Assembly (NCBI GenBank): GCA_019683625.1
Contig: JADGHY010000077.1
Span: 1-8,560, forward strand
Direction of reading: 5' to 3'
DNA: 8,560 nt
Source of the DNA: Thermoflavifilum sp.
GTDB lineage: Bacteria > Bacteroidota > Bacteroidia > Chitinophagales > Chitinophagaceae
Of the stretch, positions 1-5,741 are shown in pieces. Under the pieces are notes generated by a model. The model was not told where the DNA came from and searched no databases. It saw only the letters and a program-made list of their open reading frames with translations. Position 1 is the stretch's first letter. Each line of letters begins with the position of its first letter. The translations under genes and the position numbers were made by a program.

Positions 1-165
1 TTTTTGCTGGAAACCTGATTTTAAACCGCAAAATTCCCCTCTATCAGCAGTGAGTTCTACGTGGTGTTTTTGAGATGCGATATCATAATGTTCAAGTATG
101 CGCTTTAACCCTTCCTGCAGCAGATAAGCTAATTTGTCTGTTGTAGGAGATAACCTAAAAACCAT
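1..165 (-). CDS. Possible 5' end of an unidentified gene, cut by the left window edge
   Basis: A minus-strand frame opens with ATG at 165-163 and stays open to the left edge, giving about 55 codons. It begins MVFRLSPTTDKLAYLLQEGL and continues through a mostly hydrophilic stretch with one Cys (FCGLKSGF) near the edge. All three plus-strand frames carry stops in this stretch, so this is the only frame likely to code here. The in-frame region extends upstream to stops inside the sigma-factor gene, but 165 is the only ATG. I recognise no family. If real, the gene is divergent from the sigma factor, with only 7 bases between the two start codons, so the promoters would have to overlap the genes. 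No convincing ribosome binding site is visible. An open stretch of this length can arise by chance, so confidence is low. Confidence 0.3.
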   Translation of the reverse strand, partial: MVFRLSPTTDKLAYLLQEGLKRILEHYDIASQKHHVELTADRGEFCGLKSGFQQK

Positions 166-172
166 ATCTCTT

Positions 173-757
173 ATGACCAATTCGTATCGGAATTTGTCAG
201 ACCAGGCCTTGATTGCCTCCTATCAAAGAGGGGAAGATGAAGCCTTGAATGAGCTGATTCAGCGGCATAAAGATCGGCTATACACGGCTATCTATCTGCT
301 GGTAAGAGATGCACATCTGGCCGAAGACATCTTTCAGGACACATTTATTAAGATTATTGATACCCTGCGAGCCGACCGTTACCTGGAGAAAGGGAAATTT
401 CTGCCCTGGGCTATGCGCATTGCGCACAATCTTTGTGTGGATCATTTTCGGCGCGCCAGGCGCAGTCCTATGATGCGCAGCACGGAAGAGCATGATGTAT
501 TCGATTTTATTGGCTTTTCCGGTGCCAACGCCGAAGAGGAAATGATGATGCGGCAAAGCCATCACTATGTGCGGGAAATGCTTGACCGGCTTCCGCCGGA
601 ACAACGAGAAGTGATCATTCTTCGCCATTATGCTGATCTCAGTTTTAAAGAAATAGCTGCCCTTACCCAGGTTAGCATCAACACCGCGCTCGGGCGGATG
701 CGTTACGGACTCATTAACCTGCGAAAAATGATGTTGGAAAAACAGATATGCCTGTAG
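173..757 (+). CDS. RNA polymerase sigma factor, sigma-70 family (ECF/group 4 type)
   Basis: A 194-residue sigma factor that would direct core RNA polymerase to a subset of promoters. Region 2 spans about residues 24-97, with the core-binding part around AEDIFQDTFIKII (50-62) and the -10-reading part around LPWAMRIAHNLCVDHFRR (77-94). An acidic, Met-rich linker follows (about 106-130). Region 4 spans about 133-188, with LPPEQREVIILRHYADLSF leading into the helix-turn-helix FKEIAALTQVSINTALGRMR (158-177). There is no region 1 or 3, and the length is usual for group 4 factors. The ATG at 173 is preferred because the protein then starts MTNSYRNLSDQALI, directly before region 2. An in-frame TTG at 134 would add 13 residues unlike the family. 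No anti-sigma factor, FecR or SusC/D gene follows, so the signal and regulon cannot be read from context. The family is certain; the role is not. Confidence 0.93.
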   Translation: MTNSYRNLSDQALIASYQRGEDEALNELIQRHKDRLYTAIYLLVRDAHLAEDIFQDTFIKIIDTLRADRYLEKGKFLPWAMRIAHNLCVDHFRRARRSPMMRSTEEHDVFDFIGFSGANAEEEMMMRQSHHYVREMLDRLPPEQREVIILRHYADLSFKEIAALTQVSINTALGRMRYGLINLRKMMLEKQICL

Positions 758-865
758 TTATTAATCTGCAAGCATTTCAAGCATATCCAGATTCATCTGA
801 CCATAAATTATTTCTATTCGTTCTGTTCTAACGCTTTCTCGCCGGGAACAAGCCGAGGAAATCCG

Positions 866-873
866 TAATTTTG
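866..873 (+). promoter_or_regulatory. Octamer matching the Bacteroidota -7 promoter form, just before rlmN
   Basis: TAATTTTG at 866-873 matches TAnnTTTG exactly and ends four bases before the GTG start of rlmN. Transcription from it would begin at or next to the start codon, making the message nearly leaderless. No good TTTG -33 box is present at the expected distance; the nearest T-rich triplet, at 835-837, is too far away. The match may be chance in an A/T-rich spacer. The rest of the 758-877 gap holds only short weak repeats, for example CAGAT/ATCTG near 788-799. Confidence 0.25.
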
Positions 874-877
874 CAGC

Positions 878-1969
878 GTGAAACACGCTCTGGCAAAGCC
901 CAATATCCGGCATCTTTCCCTTTCTGATTTGCAGGAATATACGACGAGAGTAGGTGAACCAGCTTACCGGGCGAAGCAGGTATATGGCTGGTTGTGGCAA
1001 AAACATGCACGAAGTTTTGAACAAATGAGCGACCTGCCAAAAGCTTTTCGCCAGCAGCTGGCTGGGGATTTTAGTTTTCCTGTGGCGCAGACGGAGCTTG
1101 TGCAGCAGAGCCAGGATGGTACAGTGAAATGTTTGTTTCGCCTGAATGATGGTAAGGCCGTTGAAGGCGTGTTGATTCCTGCCGGAAAGCGGCTTACAGC
1201 CTGTGTATCTTCACAAGCTGGATGTAGCCTGGGTTGTGCCTTTTGTGCTACAGGTTATCTGGGGCTGCAGCGTAACCTGATGTATGATGAAATCTTCGAT
1301 CAGGTAGCCTATTTGAACGAAATAGCTCTGCAGCAAGCCGGCCATAGGCTCACCAATATCGTTTTCATGGGCATGGGCGAGCCCTTGCTGAATTACAAAC
1401 AGGTCTTGCTGGCCATTGAAAAAATAACCAGTCCCGATGCTGGCGGTTTTTCCCCCCGCCGCATTACGCTTTCCACGGCTGGCATCAGCAAAATGATTTA
1501 TCGGCTGGCCGATGATCAGGTGAAATTTAACCTGGCGCTTTCCTTACATGCACCTACGGATGAGAAGCGCAACCAAATCATGCCTATTAATCAAAGCAAT
1601 GACATATCCAGCCTGCTGAAAGCCTTAGCATATTTTTATCAGTTGACCCGAAACGAAATCAGTATTGAATACATTTTGCTCAAAGGCTTTAATGATAGTT
1701 TAGCCGATGCCAGGGCACTGGTAAAAATTTACCGCAGGCTGCCCTTTAAAGTGGTGAACCTTATCGAATACAATCCCGTTGCATCTTCTCCTTTTCAGCG
1801 AGCCGATGCGCATACTACCGATCAGTTTATAGCTTACCTGCAGCGTCAACAGGTGAATGTGCGCCTCAGGAGAAGCAGAGGTGCCGACATTGATGCGGCG
1901 TGCGGACAGCTGGCAAATATTGTCCATACTGATGCCCGTCTGAAACTACCTCAAGTGGATGCTTGTTAA
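878..1969 (+). CDS. rlmN: Dual-specificity 23S rRNA/tRNA adenine-C2 methyltransferase RlmN (radical SAM)
   Basis: Radical-SAM enzyme that in characterised homologues methylates C2 of A2503 in 23S rRNA, and often A37 of some tRNAs, using two SAM molecules. The 363-residue product has the usual layout. An N-terminal accessory domain (about 1-95) contains GEPAYRAKQVYGWLW. The radical-SAM core follows, with the [4Fe-4S] motif CSLGCAFC, whose cysteines are C116, C120 and C123. The SAM-contact motif is MGMGEPLLN (164-172). The C-terminal RSRGADIDAACGQL (333-346) carries C342. C109, in ACVSSQ, and C342 correspond to the two catalytic cysteines known as C118 and C355 in E. coli, so the protein looks active. 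The start is GTG at 878; a stop at 866-868 in this frame rules out any much earlier start, and the N-terminus fits the family. A GAGGAA sequence lies near 855-860, too far upstream to be an ideal ribosome binding site. It is the first gene of a three-gene RNA-modification run. Confidence 0.97.
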   Translation: MKHALAKPNIRHLSLSDLQEYTTRVGEPAYRAKQVYGWLWQKHARSFEQMSDLPKAFRQQLAGDFSFPVAQTELVQQSQDGTVKCLFRLNDGKAVEGVLIPAGKRLTACVSSQAGCSLGCAFCATGYLGLQRNLMYDEIFDQVAYLNEIALQQAGHRLTNIVFMGMGEPLLNYKQVLLAIEKITSPDAGGFSPRRITLSTAGISKMIYRLADDQVKFNLALSLHAPTDEKRNQIMPINQSNDISSLLKALAYFYQLTRNEISIEYILLKGFNDSLADARALVKIYRRLPFKVVNLIEYNPVASSPFQRADAHTTDQFIAYLQRQQVNVRLRRSRGADIDAACGQLANIVHTDARLKLPQVDAC

Positions 1970-1981
1970 AAAACCGAACAC

Positions 1982-2779
1982 ATGGCTCGAAAACTTATTC
2001 CGCCCACACCTCATGCCCGGCAAACGCCCGATGCACATCGGTCAGCAGCGCCTCTGACGTCGGAATCCATGCCCTTAAACAAATATGTGGCGCATTGCGG
2101 AATTTGTTCCCGGCGTAAGGCTGCCGAGCTGATCCGGGAGGGCTTCGTGCAGGTCAATGGCCAGACTATTCTGGAGCCCGGTTATAAGGTTACGGGCCAT
2201 GAGCATATTACTTACAACAAAAAACCCATTAAACCGACTCAGGAAAAGGTATATGTGTTGTTGAATAAGCCCAAGGGTTATCTTACCACTACCCGCGATC
2301 CCAAAAACCGGAAAACGGTGATGGAGCTGGTAAAGTCAGCCTACCGCGGACGGTTATTTCCGGTGGGCAGGCTCGATCGGAACACGTCAGGATTGCTTTT
2401 GTTAACCAACGACGGAGAACTTGCCCAAAAACTTGCTCACCCCAGCTTTGAGGTGAAAAAAGTGTACGAAGTACGCCTCAACAAGCCGCTCACAGAAACA
2501 CATTTTCAACAGATTCTCGACGGCATCTCGTTAGAAGACGGCCTGGCAAAGGTAGATGCCCTGGCCTATCTTGATGCGACAAAGAAAAGCCTTGGGCTGG
2601 AAATCCATAGTGGAAAAAACCGGATTGTCCGCCGCATATTTGCCGCTTTGGGCTACGAAGTGGAGAAACTGGATCGGGTGATGTATGCCGGATTAACCAA
2701 AAAAAATCTGCCCCGTGGCAAATGGCGCTTTCTCACGGAAAAAGAAGTCATCTGGCTCAAGCATTTTCGCGGAGCGTAA
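1982..2779 (+). CDS. rRNA pseudouridine synthase, RsuA/RluB/RluE/RluF family
   Basis: Converts specific uridines of rRNA to pseudouridine. A 265-residue protein. An S4 RNA-binding domain (about 30-78) opens with MPLNKYVAHCGICSRRKAAE. The catalytic domain contains the family motif GRLDRNTSGLLLLTNDGELA (129-148), with D132 as the expected catalytic aspartate. The later family motif GKNRIVRRIFAALGYEVEKL (211-230) is also present. It looks closer to RluB than to RsuA, but the exact target uridine cannot be read from the sequence, so no symbol is given. Residues 1-29 are a Pro/His/Arg-rich extension before the S4 domain. The start could instead be ATG 2069 (Met30), where the conserved part begins and a GGAA lies just upstream. 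ATG 1982 is kept because the frame is open and short basic extensions are common in such proteins. It starts 12 bases after rlmN stops, consistent with co-transcription. Confidence 0.93.
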   Translation: MARKLIPPTPHARQTPDAHRSAAPLTSESMPLNKYVAHCGICSRRKAAELIREGFVQVNGQTILEPGYKVTGHEHITYNKKPIKPTQEKVYVLLNKPKGYLTTTRDPKNRKTVMELVKSAYRGRLFPVGRLDRNTSGLLLLTNDGELAQKLAHPSFEVKKVYEVRLNKPLTETHFQQILDGISLEDGLAKVDALAYLDATKKSLGLEIHSGKNRIVRRIFAALGYEVEKLDRVMYAGLTKKNLPRGKWRFLTEKEVIWLKHFRGA

Positions 2780-2821
2780 ATCACTTACAGGTTCAGATGA
2801 AGGATTTCAAATTGCAGGAGA

Positions 2822-3568
2822 ATGGGAAACATTCGTCCGGAAATCATCTGGGAACATCCTGATGTGGTGGCTGTAAACAAACCATCGGGCTGGCTCAGTG
2901 TGCCCGATAGATTCGACAGCCAATTGCCTAATCTCTATGCCTGGCTCAAGGAGCAATATGGGGAAATCTTTATTGTGCATCGGTTGGATAAAGATACCAG
3001 CGGGTTGATCCTGTTTGCCCGGCATCCAGCAGCCCATCGTTGGCTATGTGAACAGTTTTTCCAGCATCAGGTAAACAAGATTTATCTGGGGATTGTGGAA
3101 GGAAGGGTTGATTTTGAGGAAAAGACGGTGAGCTTAGCTATTGCACCCGACACAAAGAACCCCGGTAAAATGCGGGTTCATGCTTCCGGTAGGGAGGCCA
3201 CCACCCGTTTTCAGCTGGTAGAGGCTTATACCCGCCACAGCCTCCTGCGCATGATGCCCACCACCGGCCGCACCCATCAAATCAGGATTCATCTTCAGCA
3301 CATGGGCTTCCCTTTAGTGGCCGATCCCTTGTATGGCCATGGTAGGCCTCTTATGGCTGCCGCTTTATACCGATCCTTTCGCCATAATGCTGATGAGCGT
3401 CCCTTGCTGGCCCGAACCGCTTTGCATGCAGCCGTCTTGGAATGGAAGTTTCCGGATGGGCAACTTCAACGCTTGGAAGCCCCCCTTCCAAAGGATATGA
3501 AAGCCGCCATTTACCAACTCAGGAAGACTTCTTTCGGCATTTCAGGCCATAAAAAAGCCGCCCCTTAA
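2822..3568 (+). CDS. RluA-family pseudouridine synthase without an S4 domain
   Basis: A 248-residue pseudouridine synthase of the RluA superfamily. The protein begins directly with the catalytic fold (IIWEHPDVVAVNKPSGWLSV, 8-27). The active-site motif is HRLDKDTSGLILFAR (53-67), with D56 as the catalytic aspartate. The conserved GRTHQIRIHLQHMGFPLVAD (149-168) and DPLYG (168-172) follow. RluC and RluD types carry an N-terminal S4 domain, which is missing here, so it resembles RluA/TruC-like enzymes. The substrate may be rRNA, tRNA or both and is not decidable from sequence. ATG 2822 is the only Met start, because this frame has a stop at 2798-2800. An AGGAG sits at 2816-2820, unusually close to the start. 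It lies 42 bases after the preceding pseudouridine synthase. Its last codons (HKKAAP) also form part of the terminator hairpin of the convergent peroxiredoxin gene. Confidence 0.94.
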   Translation: MGNIRPEIIWEHPDVVAVNKPSGWLSVPDRFDSQLPNLYAWLKEQYGEIFIVHRLDKDTSGLILFARHPAAHRWLCEQFFQHQVNKIYLGIVEGRVDFEEKTVSLAIAPDTKNPGKMRVHASGREATTRFQLVEAYTRHSLLRMMPTTGRTHQIRIHLQHMGFPLVADPLYGHGRPLMAAALYRSFRHNADERPLLARTALHAAVLEWKFPDGQLQRLEAPLPKDMKAAIYQLRKTSFGISGHKKAAP

Positions 3569-3580
3569 ATGGAGCGGCTT
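3551..3580 (-). terminator. Intrinsic terminator for the minus-strand peroxiredoxin gene
   Basis: AAGCCGC at 3555-3561 pairs with GCGGCTT at 3574-3580, a perfect 7-bp G/C-rich stem. Two further inner pairs (CC with GG) are possible past a mismatch. Read on the minus strand, the hairpin is followed directly by six T (3556-3551, overlapping the stem base), the form of a rho-independent terminator. On the plus strand no T-run follows, so it is weak or absent as a terminator for the RluA-type gene. It starts 18 bases after the peroxiredoxin stop codon and overlaps the last codons and stop of the RluA-type gene. Confidence 0.75.
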
Positions 3581-3598
3581 GCCAGACGATTAAATTCC

Positions 3599-4234
3599 TC
3601 ATTTGTTGGGTTGTGGCGTAAACCGCAAATAAGGTTTCACCACACGATAGCCTTTGGGGAATTTTTTGGGCACTTCTTCGTCGGGAATAGAATTGGCAAT
3701 CACCACGTCATCACCATCTTTCCAGTCAACCGGAGTGGAAACCGGATACTGGGTCGTGAGTTGTAAGGCATCCAGGGCGCGCAGGATTTCATAAAAATTC
3801 CGGCCAATGGAAGGCGGATATACCAGAATAAGCCGGATCTTTTTATCGGGATCAATAATAAACACATTGCGCACGGTGTGGGTTTCCGATGCATTGGGAT
3901 GAATCATGTCATACAGGGTAGCAATTTTGCGATCCGGATCGGCAATAATGGGATATTGCACCTGGGTTTGTCCCACCTCATTGATATCCTGCACCCATTT
4001 TTGATGGGAATCAAGCGGGTCCACGCTGATGGCGATGATTTTGGTGTTGCGTTTTGCAAACTCCTCGGCTAACTGAGCTGTACGTCCCAGCTCGGTGGTG
4101 CAAATGGGCGTAAAATCGGCCGGATGGGAAAAGAAAACACCCCAGCTGTTGCCAAGATATTCGTAAAAATCAATTTCGCCCTGCGTGGTCTGGGCTTTGA
4201 AATTAGGGGCTGTGTCGCCAAGTCGTAGACTCAT
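3599..4234 (-). CDS. Peroxiredoxin, 1-Cys (Prx6) class
   Basis: Thiol peroxidase that reduces hydrogen peroxide and organic peroxides, probably in the cytoplasm, as there is no signal peptide. The 211-residue protein has an AhpC/TSA thioredoxin-like fold starting LRLGDTAPNF (3-12). The peroxidatic motif is HPADFTPICTTELG (37-50), with P38, T42 and C45 matching PxxxTxxC. R123 in VRNVFIIDP (121-129) fits the conserved active-site arginine. A C-terminal dimerisation extension typical of Prx6 follows (about 160-211), including TPVDWKDGDDVVI (167-179). C45 is the only cysteine in the protein, so there is no resolving Cys and reduction must use an external thiol. It converges on the RluA-type gene, with a terminator in between. 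No Shine-Dalgarno sequence is visible before ATG 4234. The length is close to that of other bacterial Prx6 proteins. Confidence 0.95.
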   Translation of the reverse strand: MSLRLGDTAPNFKAQTTQGEIDFYEYLGNSWGVFFSHPADFTPICTTELGRTAQLAEEFAKRNTKIIAISVDPLDSHQKWVQDINEVGQTQVQYPIIADPDRKIATLYDMIHPNASETHTVRNVFIIDPDKKIRLILVYPPSIGRNFYEILRALDALQLTTQYPVSTPVDWKDGDDVVIANSIPDEEVPKKFPKGYRVVKPYLRFTPQPNK

Positions 4235-4300
4235 AGCGGTAAGGTTTTAAAAGGTGAATAAATCATTTGAAATGAGATAAACAAATAGCAAAATTTGATT

Positions 4301-4327
4301 CAAAACTATATTTTATCTACAAAAATA
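4301..4327 (-). promoter_or_regulatory. Two promoter -7-like boxes upstream of the peroxiredoxin gene
   Basis: On the minus strand, TAGTTTTG (4308-4301) and TATTTTTG (4327-4320) both match the Bacteroidota -7 form TAnnTTTG. The nearer one would give a leader of about 60 bases. A TTTG at 4346-4343 could be the -33 box of the farther one, but the gap is 15 bases, shorter than the usual roughly 19-20. The 128-base spacer 4235-4362 is strongly A/T-rich, as expected of a promoter region. The choice between the two boxes is uncertain. Confidence 0.4.
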
Positions 4328-4331
4328 GTAG

Positions 4332-4348
4332 AATTTGCCAGTCAAATT
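4332..4348. repeat. Short inverted repeat in the peroxiredoxin upstream region
   Basis: AATTTG (4332-4337) and CAAATT (4343-4348) form a perfect 6-bp inverted repeat around CCAGT. It lies 14 bases past the stop of the small upstream gene and overlaps the possible -33 element of the peroxiredoxin promoter. It could be an operator for peroxide-responsive control. On the minus strand it could also be a weak terminator, as a T-rich stretch follows. The stem has only one G/C pair, so chance is also possible. Confidence 0.3.
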
Positions 4349-4362
4349 TGTGTTAAATCCTT

Positions 4363-4608
4363 TCAGGCGTGGAGTAACTTCTGGGTGGCCTGATGGGCTT
4401 TCCAGGCATGGTAGGCTGTTTTAAATTTTAACAAATCTTCCAGCTCAGCTTTTTCACGCGCCTGCAAAGCATCAAACCCGATTTCCAGATAGCCCAGGTA
4501 TTCTTCGTATTGCTTGGCCAGCATTTCCATACACTGCTTTAAGTCGGGCTCCAAAATAAAAGGAGAAAGGTGCAAAGCCATGACTCGTGAGTGGATATTG
4601 TGCATCAT
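4363..4608 (-). CDS. Small helical protein of unknown function
   Basis: I do not recognise this protein. It is about 81 residues from ATG 4608; other possible starts are ATG 4605 and ATG 4581, the last giving 72 residues. A TTG at 4632 is also in frame but unlikely. The body from about residue 20 on looks almost wholly alpha-helical and charged, rich in Glu, Lys, Leu, Ala and aromatic residues (YEEYLGYLEIGF, AYHAWKAHQATQKLL), with one Cys and no membrane segment or signal peptide. Codon use looks like its neighbours, with many GCC, CTG, GAA and CAG codons, which argues that it is real. It is divergent from the WYL regulator across a palindrome and sits 128 bases upstream of the peroxiredoxin on the same strand, with no strong terminator between. 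It may therefore be controlled by the WYL protein or be co-transcribed with the peroxiredoxin; both are inference. Confidence 0.6.
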   Translation of the reverse strand: MMHNIHSRVMALHLSPFILEPDLKQCMEMLAKQYEEYLGYLEIGFDALQAREKAELEDLLKFKTAYHAWKAHQATQKLLHA

Positions 4609-4644
4609 GTTGTAACTATTTTGAGAATACAAATTTTTTTCTTA

Positions 4645-4667
4645 ACTACGCAATCATTTTGCGTAGT
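4645..4667. promoter_or_regulatory. Perfect palindrome between divergent genes, probable operator
   Basis: ACTACGCAA (4645-4653) and TTGCGTAGT (4659-4667) are exact reverse complements around the five bases TCATT, a 9-bp-arm dyad of 23 bp. A T-run precedes it (4634-4640) and an A-run follows (4668-4673). It ends 16 bases before the WYL regulator start and 36 bases or more from the small divergent gene. TCATTTTG at 4654-4661, inside the dyad, is a 7-of-8 match to the -7 form TA-nn-TTTG, so a bound protein could block that promoter. It is unlikely to be a terminator, as neither strand has a T-run after the hairpin. Binding by the adjacent WYL protein is inferred from position. Confidence 0.65.
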
Positions 4668-4683
4668 AAAAAATCTTTCTCCT

Positions 4684-5706
4684 ATGCCTGTCAACAAAGA
4701 TGCTTATGCCCGCTACCGGCTGATTGACGAACGTTTGCGCCGACCCTTAGGTGCGCCCACCCTGGATGATTTGATCAGGTATGTATCAGAAAAATTAGGC
4801 AAGACTGTAGCAAAACGTACGATTCAGCAGGATCTCCAAAACATGAGATGGAACGAAGAATTGGGGTTTAAGGCTCCTATCGTGTACGACCGCAGGGAAA
4901 AGGTTTACCGGTATGAAGATCCGGAATATTCTATTTTCAGATTGCCGGTTCACGAATATGATTTGCAAGGCCTGGAAATTGCCATTGGCATTTTGAAACA
5001 ATTTTCCAGCCTTCCTTTCATTAAAGAGTTTGAAGAGGCCATTCTCAGGATTGCAGATTCGTTGAAAATCAACCGGCAGATGATCACAAGCAACAGTACG
5101 CTGTTGGAGATTGATCATCCGCCGGCCGGCGGTTATAAAGGGGCGAAATGGATTGATGATTTGGCGGAAGGTATTGTAGCACGCAAATTGGTGCGGCTCA
5201 GCTATCAATCTTACCAGCGCAACACGCCCAAAGAATACCTGATTGCTCCTTACCATATCCGGGAATATCAGCATCGGTTTTATGTGATTGGCAACAGTGT
5301 AAAAGAGCAGCCGCCTAAGATCCGCACCTTTGCTTTGGATAGGATTGTAGATATCTGGCCGACCAACGAATCGTTTGAAATATCGGAAGATTTTGACCAC
5401 CAGGCCCTGTTTCAGCATGTAATCGGGATTTCAGATCCGGAAAAATCGCCCGAGCACATTGAGCTTTGGTTTACCCCACAGCAGGCAAAATACGTATTAG
5501 GCCAGCCTATTCACGCTTCGCAAACCCTGATTGAAGAAACGCCGGAAGGTTCGCGCATCGGCCTGGAAGTGGTGATTAACCATGAACTGGTGATGTTGCT
5601 GCTCAGCTATGGAGCCAATGTGAAGGTGCTCTCGCCCAGCCATCTGGCAGAGCGGATAAGGGCGGAAGCCGAACGCATGTTAGCCCGTTATGGTGCAGCA
5701 GGTTAG
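4684..5706 (+). CDS. WYL-domain transcriptional regulator (HTH-WYL-WCX layout)
   Basis: A 340-residue probable DNA-binding regulator. The N-terminal winged-helix part (about 1-80) contains TLDDLIRYVSEKLGKTVAKR (26-45) and then RTIQQDLQNMR (45-55), the likely recognition helix, followed by a wing ending YRYEDPEY. A linker helix region (about 88-135) leads to the WYL domain (about 155-228), with LVRLSYQSY (169-177) and HRFYVIGNS (197-205); the name-giving W-Y-L is F-Y-V here. A C-terminal WCX-like domain (about 255-337) contains IELWFTPQQAKYVLG. WYL domains are thought to bind ligands such as nucleic acid or nucleotides; none can be named here. ATG 4684 is chosen because it matches where such proteins begin. 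A GTG at 4591 would add 31 unusual residues and run through the palindrome. It is divergent from a small unknown gene and convergent with carB, so no target is obvious apart from autoregulation at the upstream palindrome. Confidence 0.9.
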   Translation: MPVNKDAYARYRLIDERLRRPLGAPTLDDLIRYVSEKLGKTVAKRTIQQDLQNMRWNEELGFKAPIVYDRREKVYRYEDPEYSIFRLPVHEYDLQGLEIAIGILKQFSSLPFIKEFEEAILRIADSLKINRQMITSNSTLLEIDHPPAGGYKGAKWIDDLAEGIVARKLVRLSYQSYQRNTPKEYLIAPYHIREYQHRFYVIGNSVKEQPPKIRTFALDRIVDIWPTNESFEISEDFDHQALFQHVIGISDPEKSPEHIELWFTPQQAKYVLGQPIHASQTLIEETPEGSRIGLEVVINHELVMLLLSYGANVKVLSPSHLAERIRAEAERMLARYGAAG

Positions 5707-5741
5707 CTTATTTGCTGAGCAACATGCTTCTTTCTTTATAT
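5675..5741 (+). terminator. Possible terminator of the WYL gene, lying over both stop codons
   Basis: GCATGTT (5675-5681) pairs with AACATGC (5721-5727). Inside it, CAGCA (5696-5700) pairs with TGCTG (5713-5717) around a loop holding the stop codons of both genes. On the plus strand the structure is followed by a T-rich stretch (5728-5741, broken by C and A). The T-run is imperfect and the outer loop is long, so this is only a candidate. With one base between the convergent genes, any terminator must overlap coding sequence. Confidence 0.3.

Noticed and set aside
104..136. Possible promoter before the sigma factor (TTTA near 104, TAATTTG near 130)
   Set aside because: The -7 element is one base short of the consensus spacing and the -33 box is imperfect, so the match is no better than chance in A/T-rich DNA.
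134..172. Earlier TTG start for the sigma factor
   Set aside because: The 13 added residues do not look like the family N-terminus, and ATG 173 gives the usual start just before region 2.
278..628. A minus-strand open frame inside the sigma-factor gene
   Set aside because: It overlaps conserved sigma regions 2 and 4, and its His-rich translation looks like an antisense artefact.
4317..4331. Small inverted repeat CTAC/GTAG upstream of the peroxiredoxin
   Set aside because: The arms are only 4 bp with a 7-base A/T loop, which is expected by chance.
4591..4683. Earlier GTG start for the WYL regulator
   Set aside because: It would add 31 hydrophobic, unusual residues, would read through the palindrome and would overlap the divergent gene; ATG 4684 fits the family.
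4795..5418. A minus-strand open frame of about 200 codons opposite the WYL gene
   Set aside because: It is fully inside and antisense to the WYL regulator, whose domains are clear, and its own translation resembles no family.
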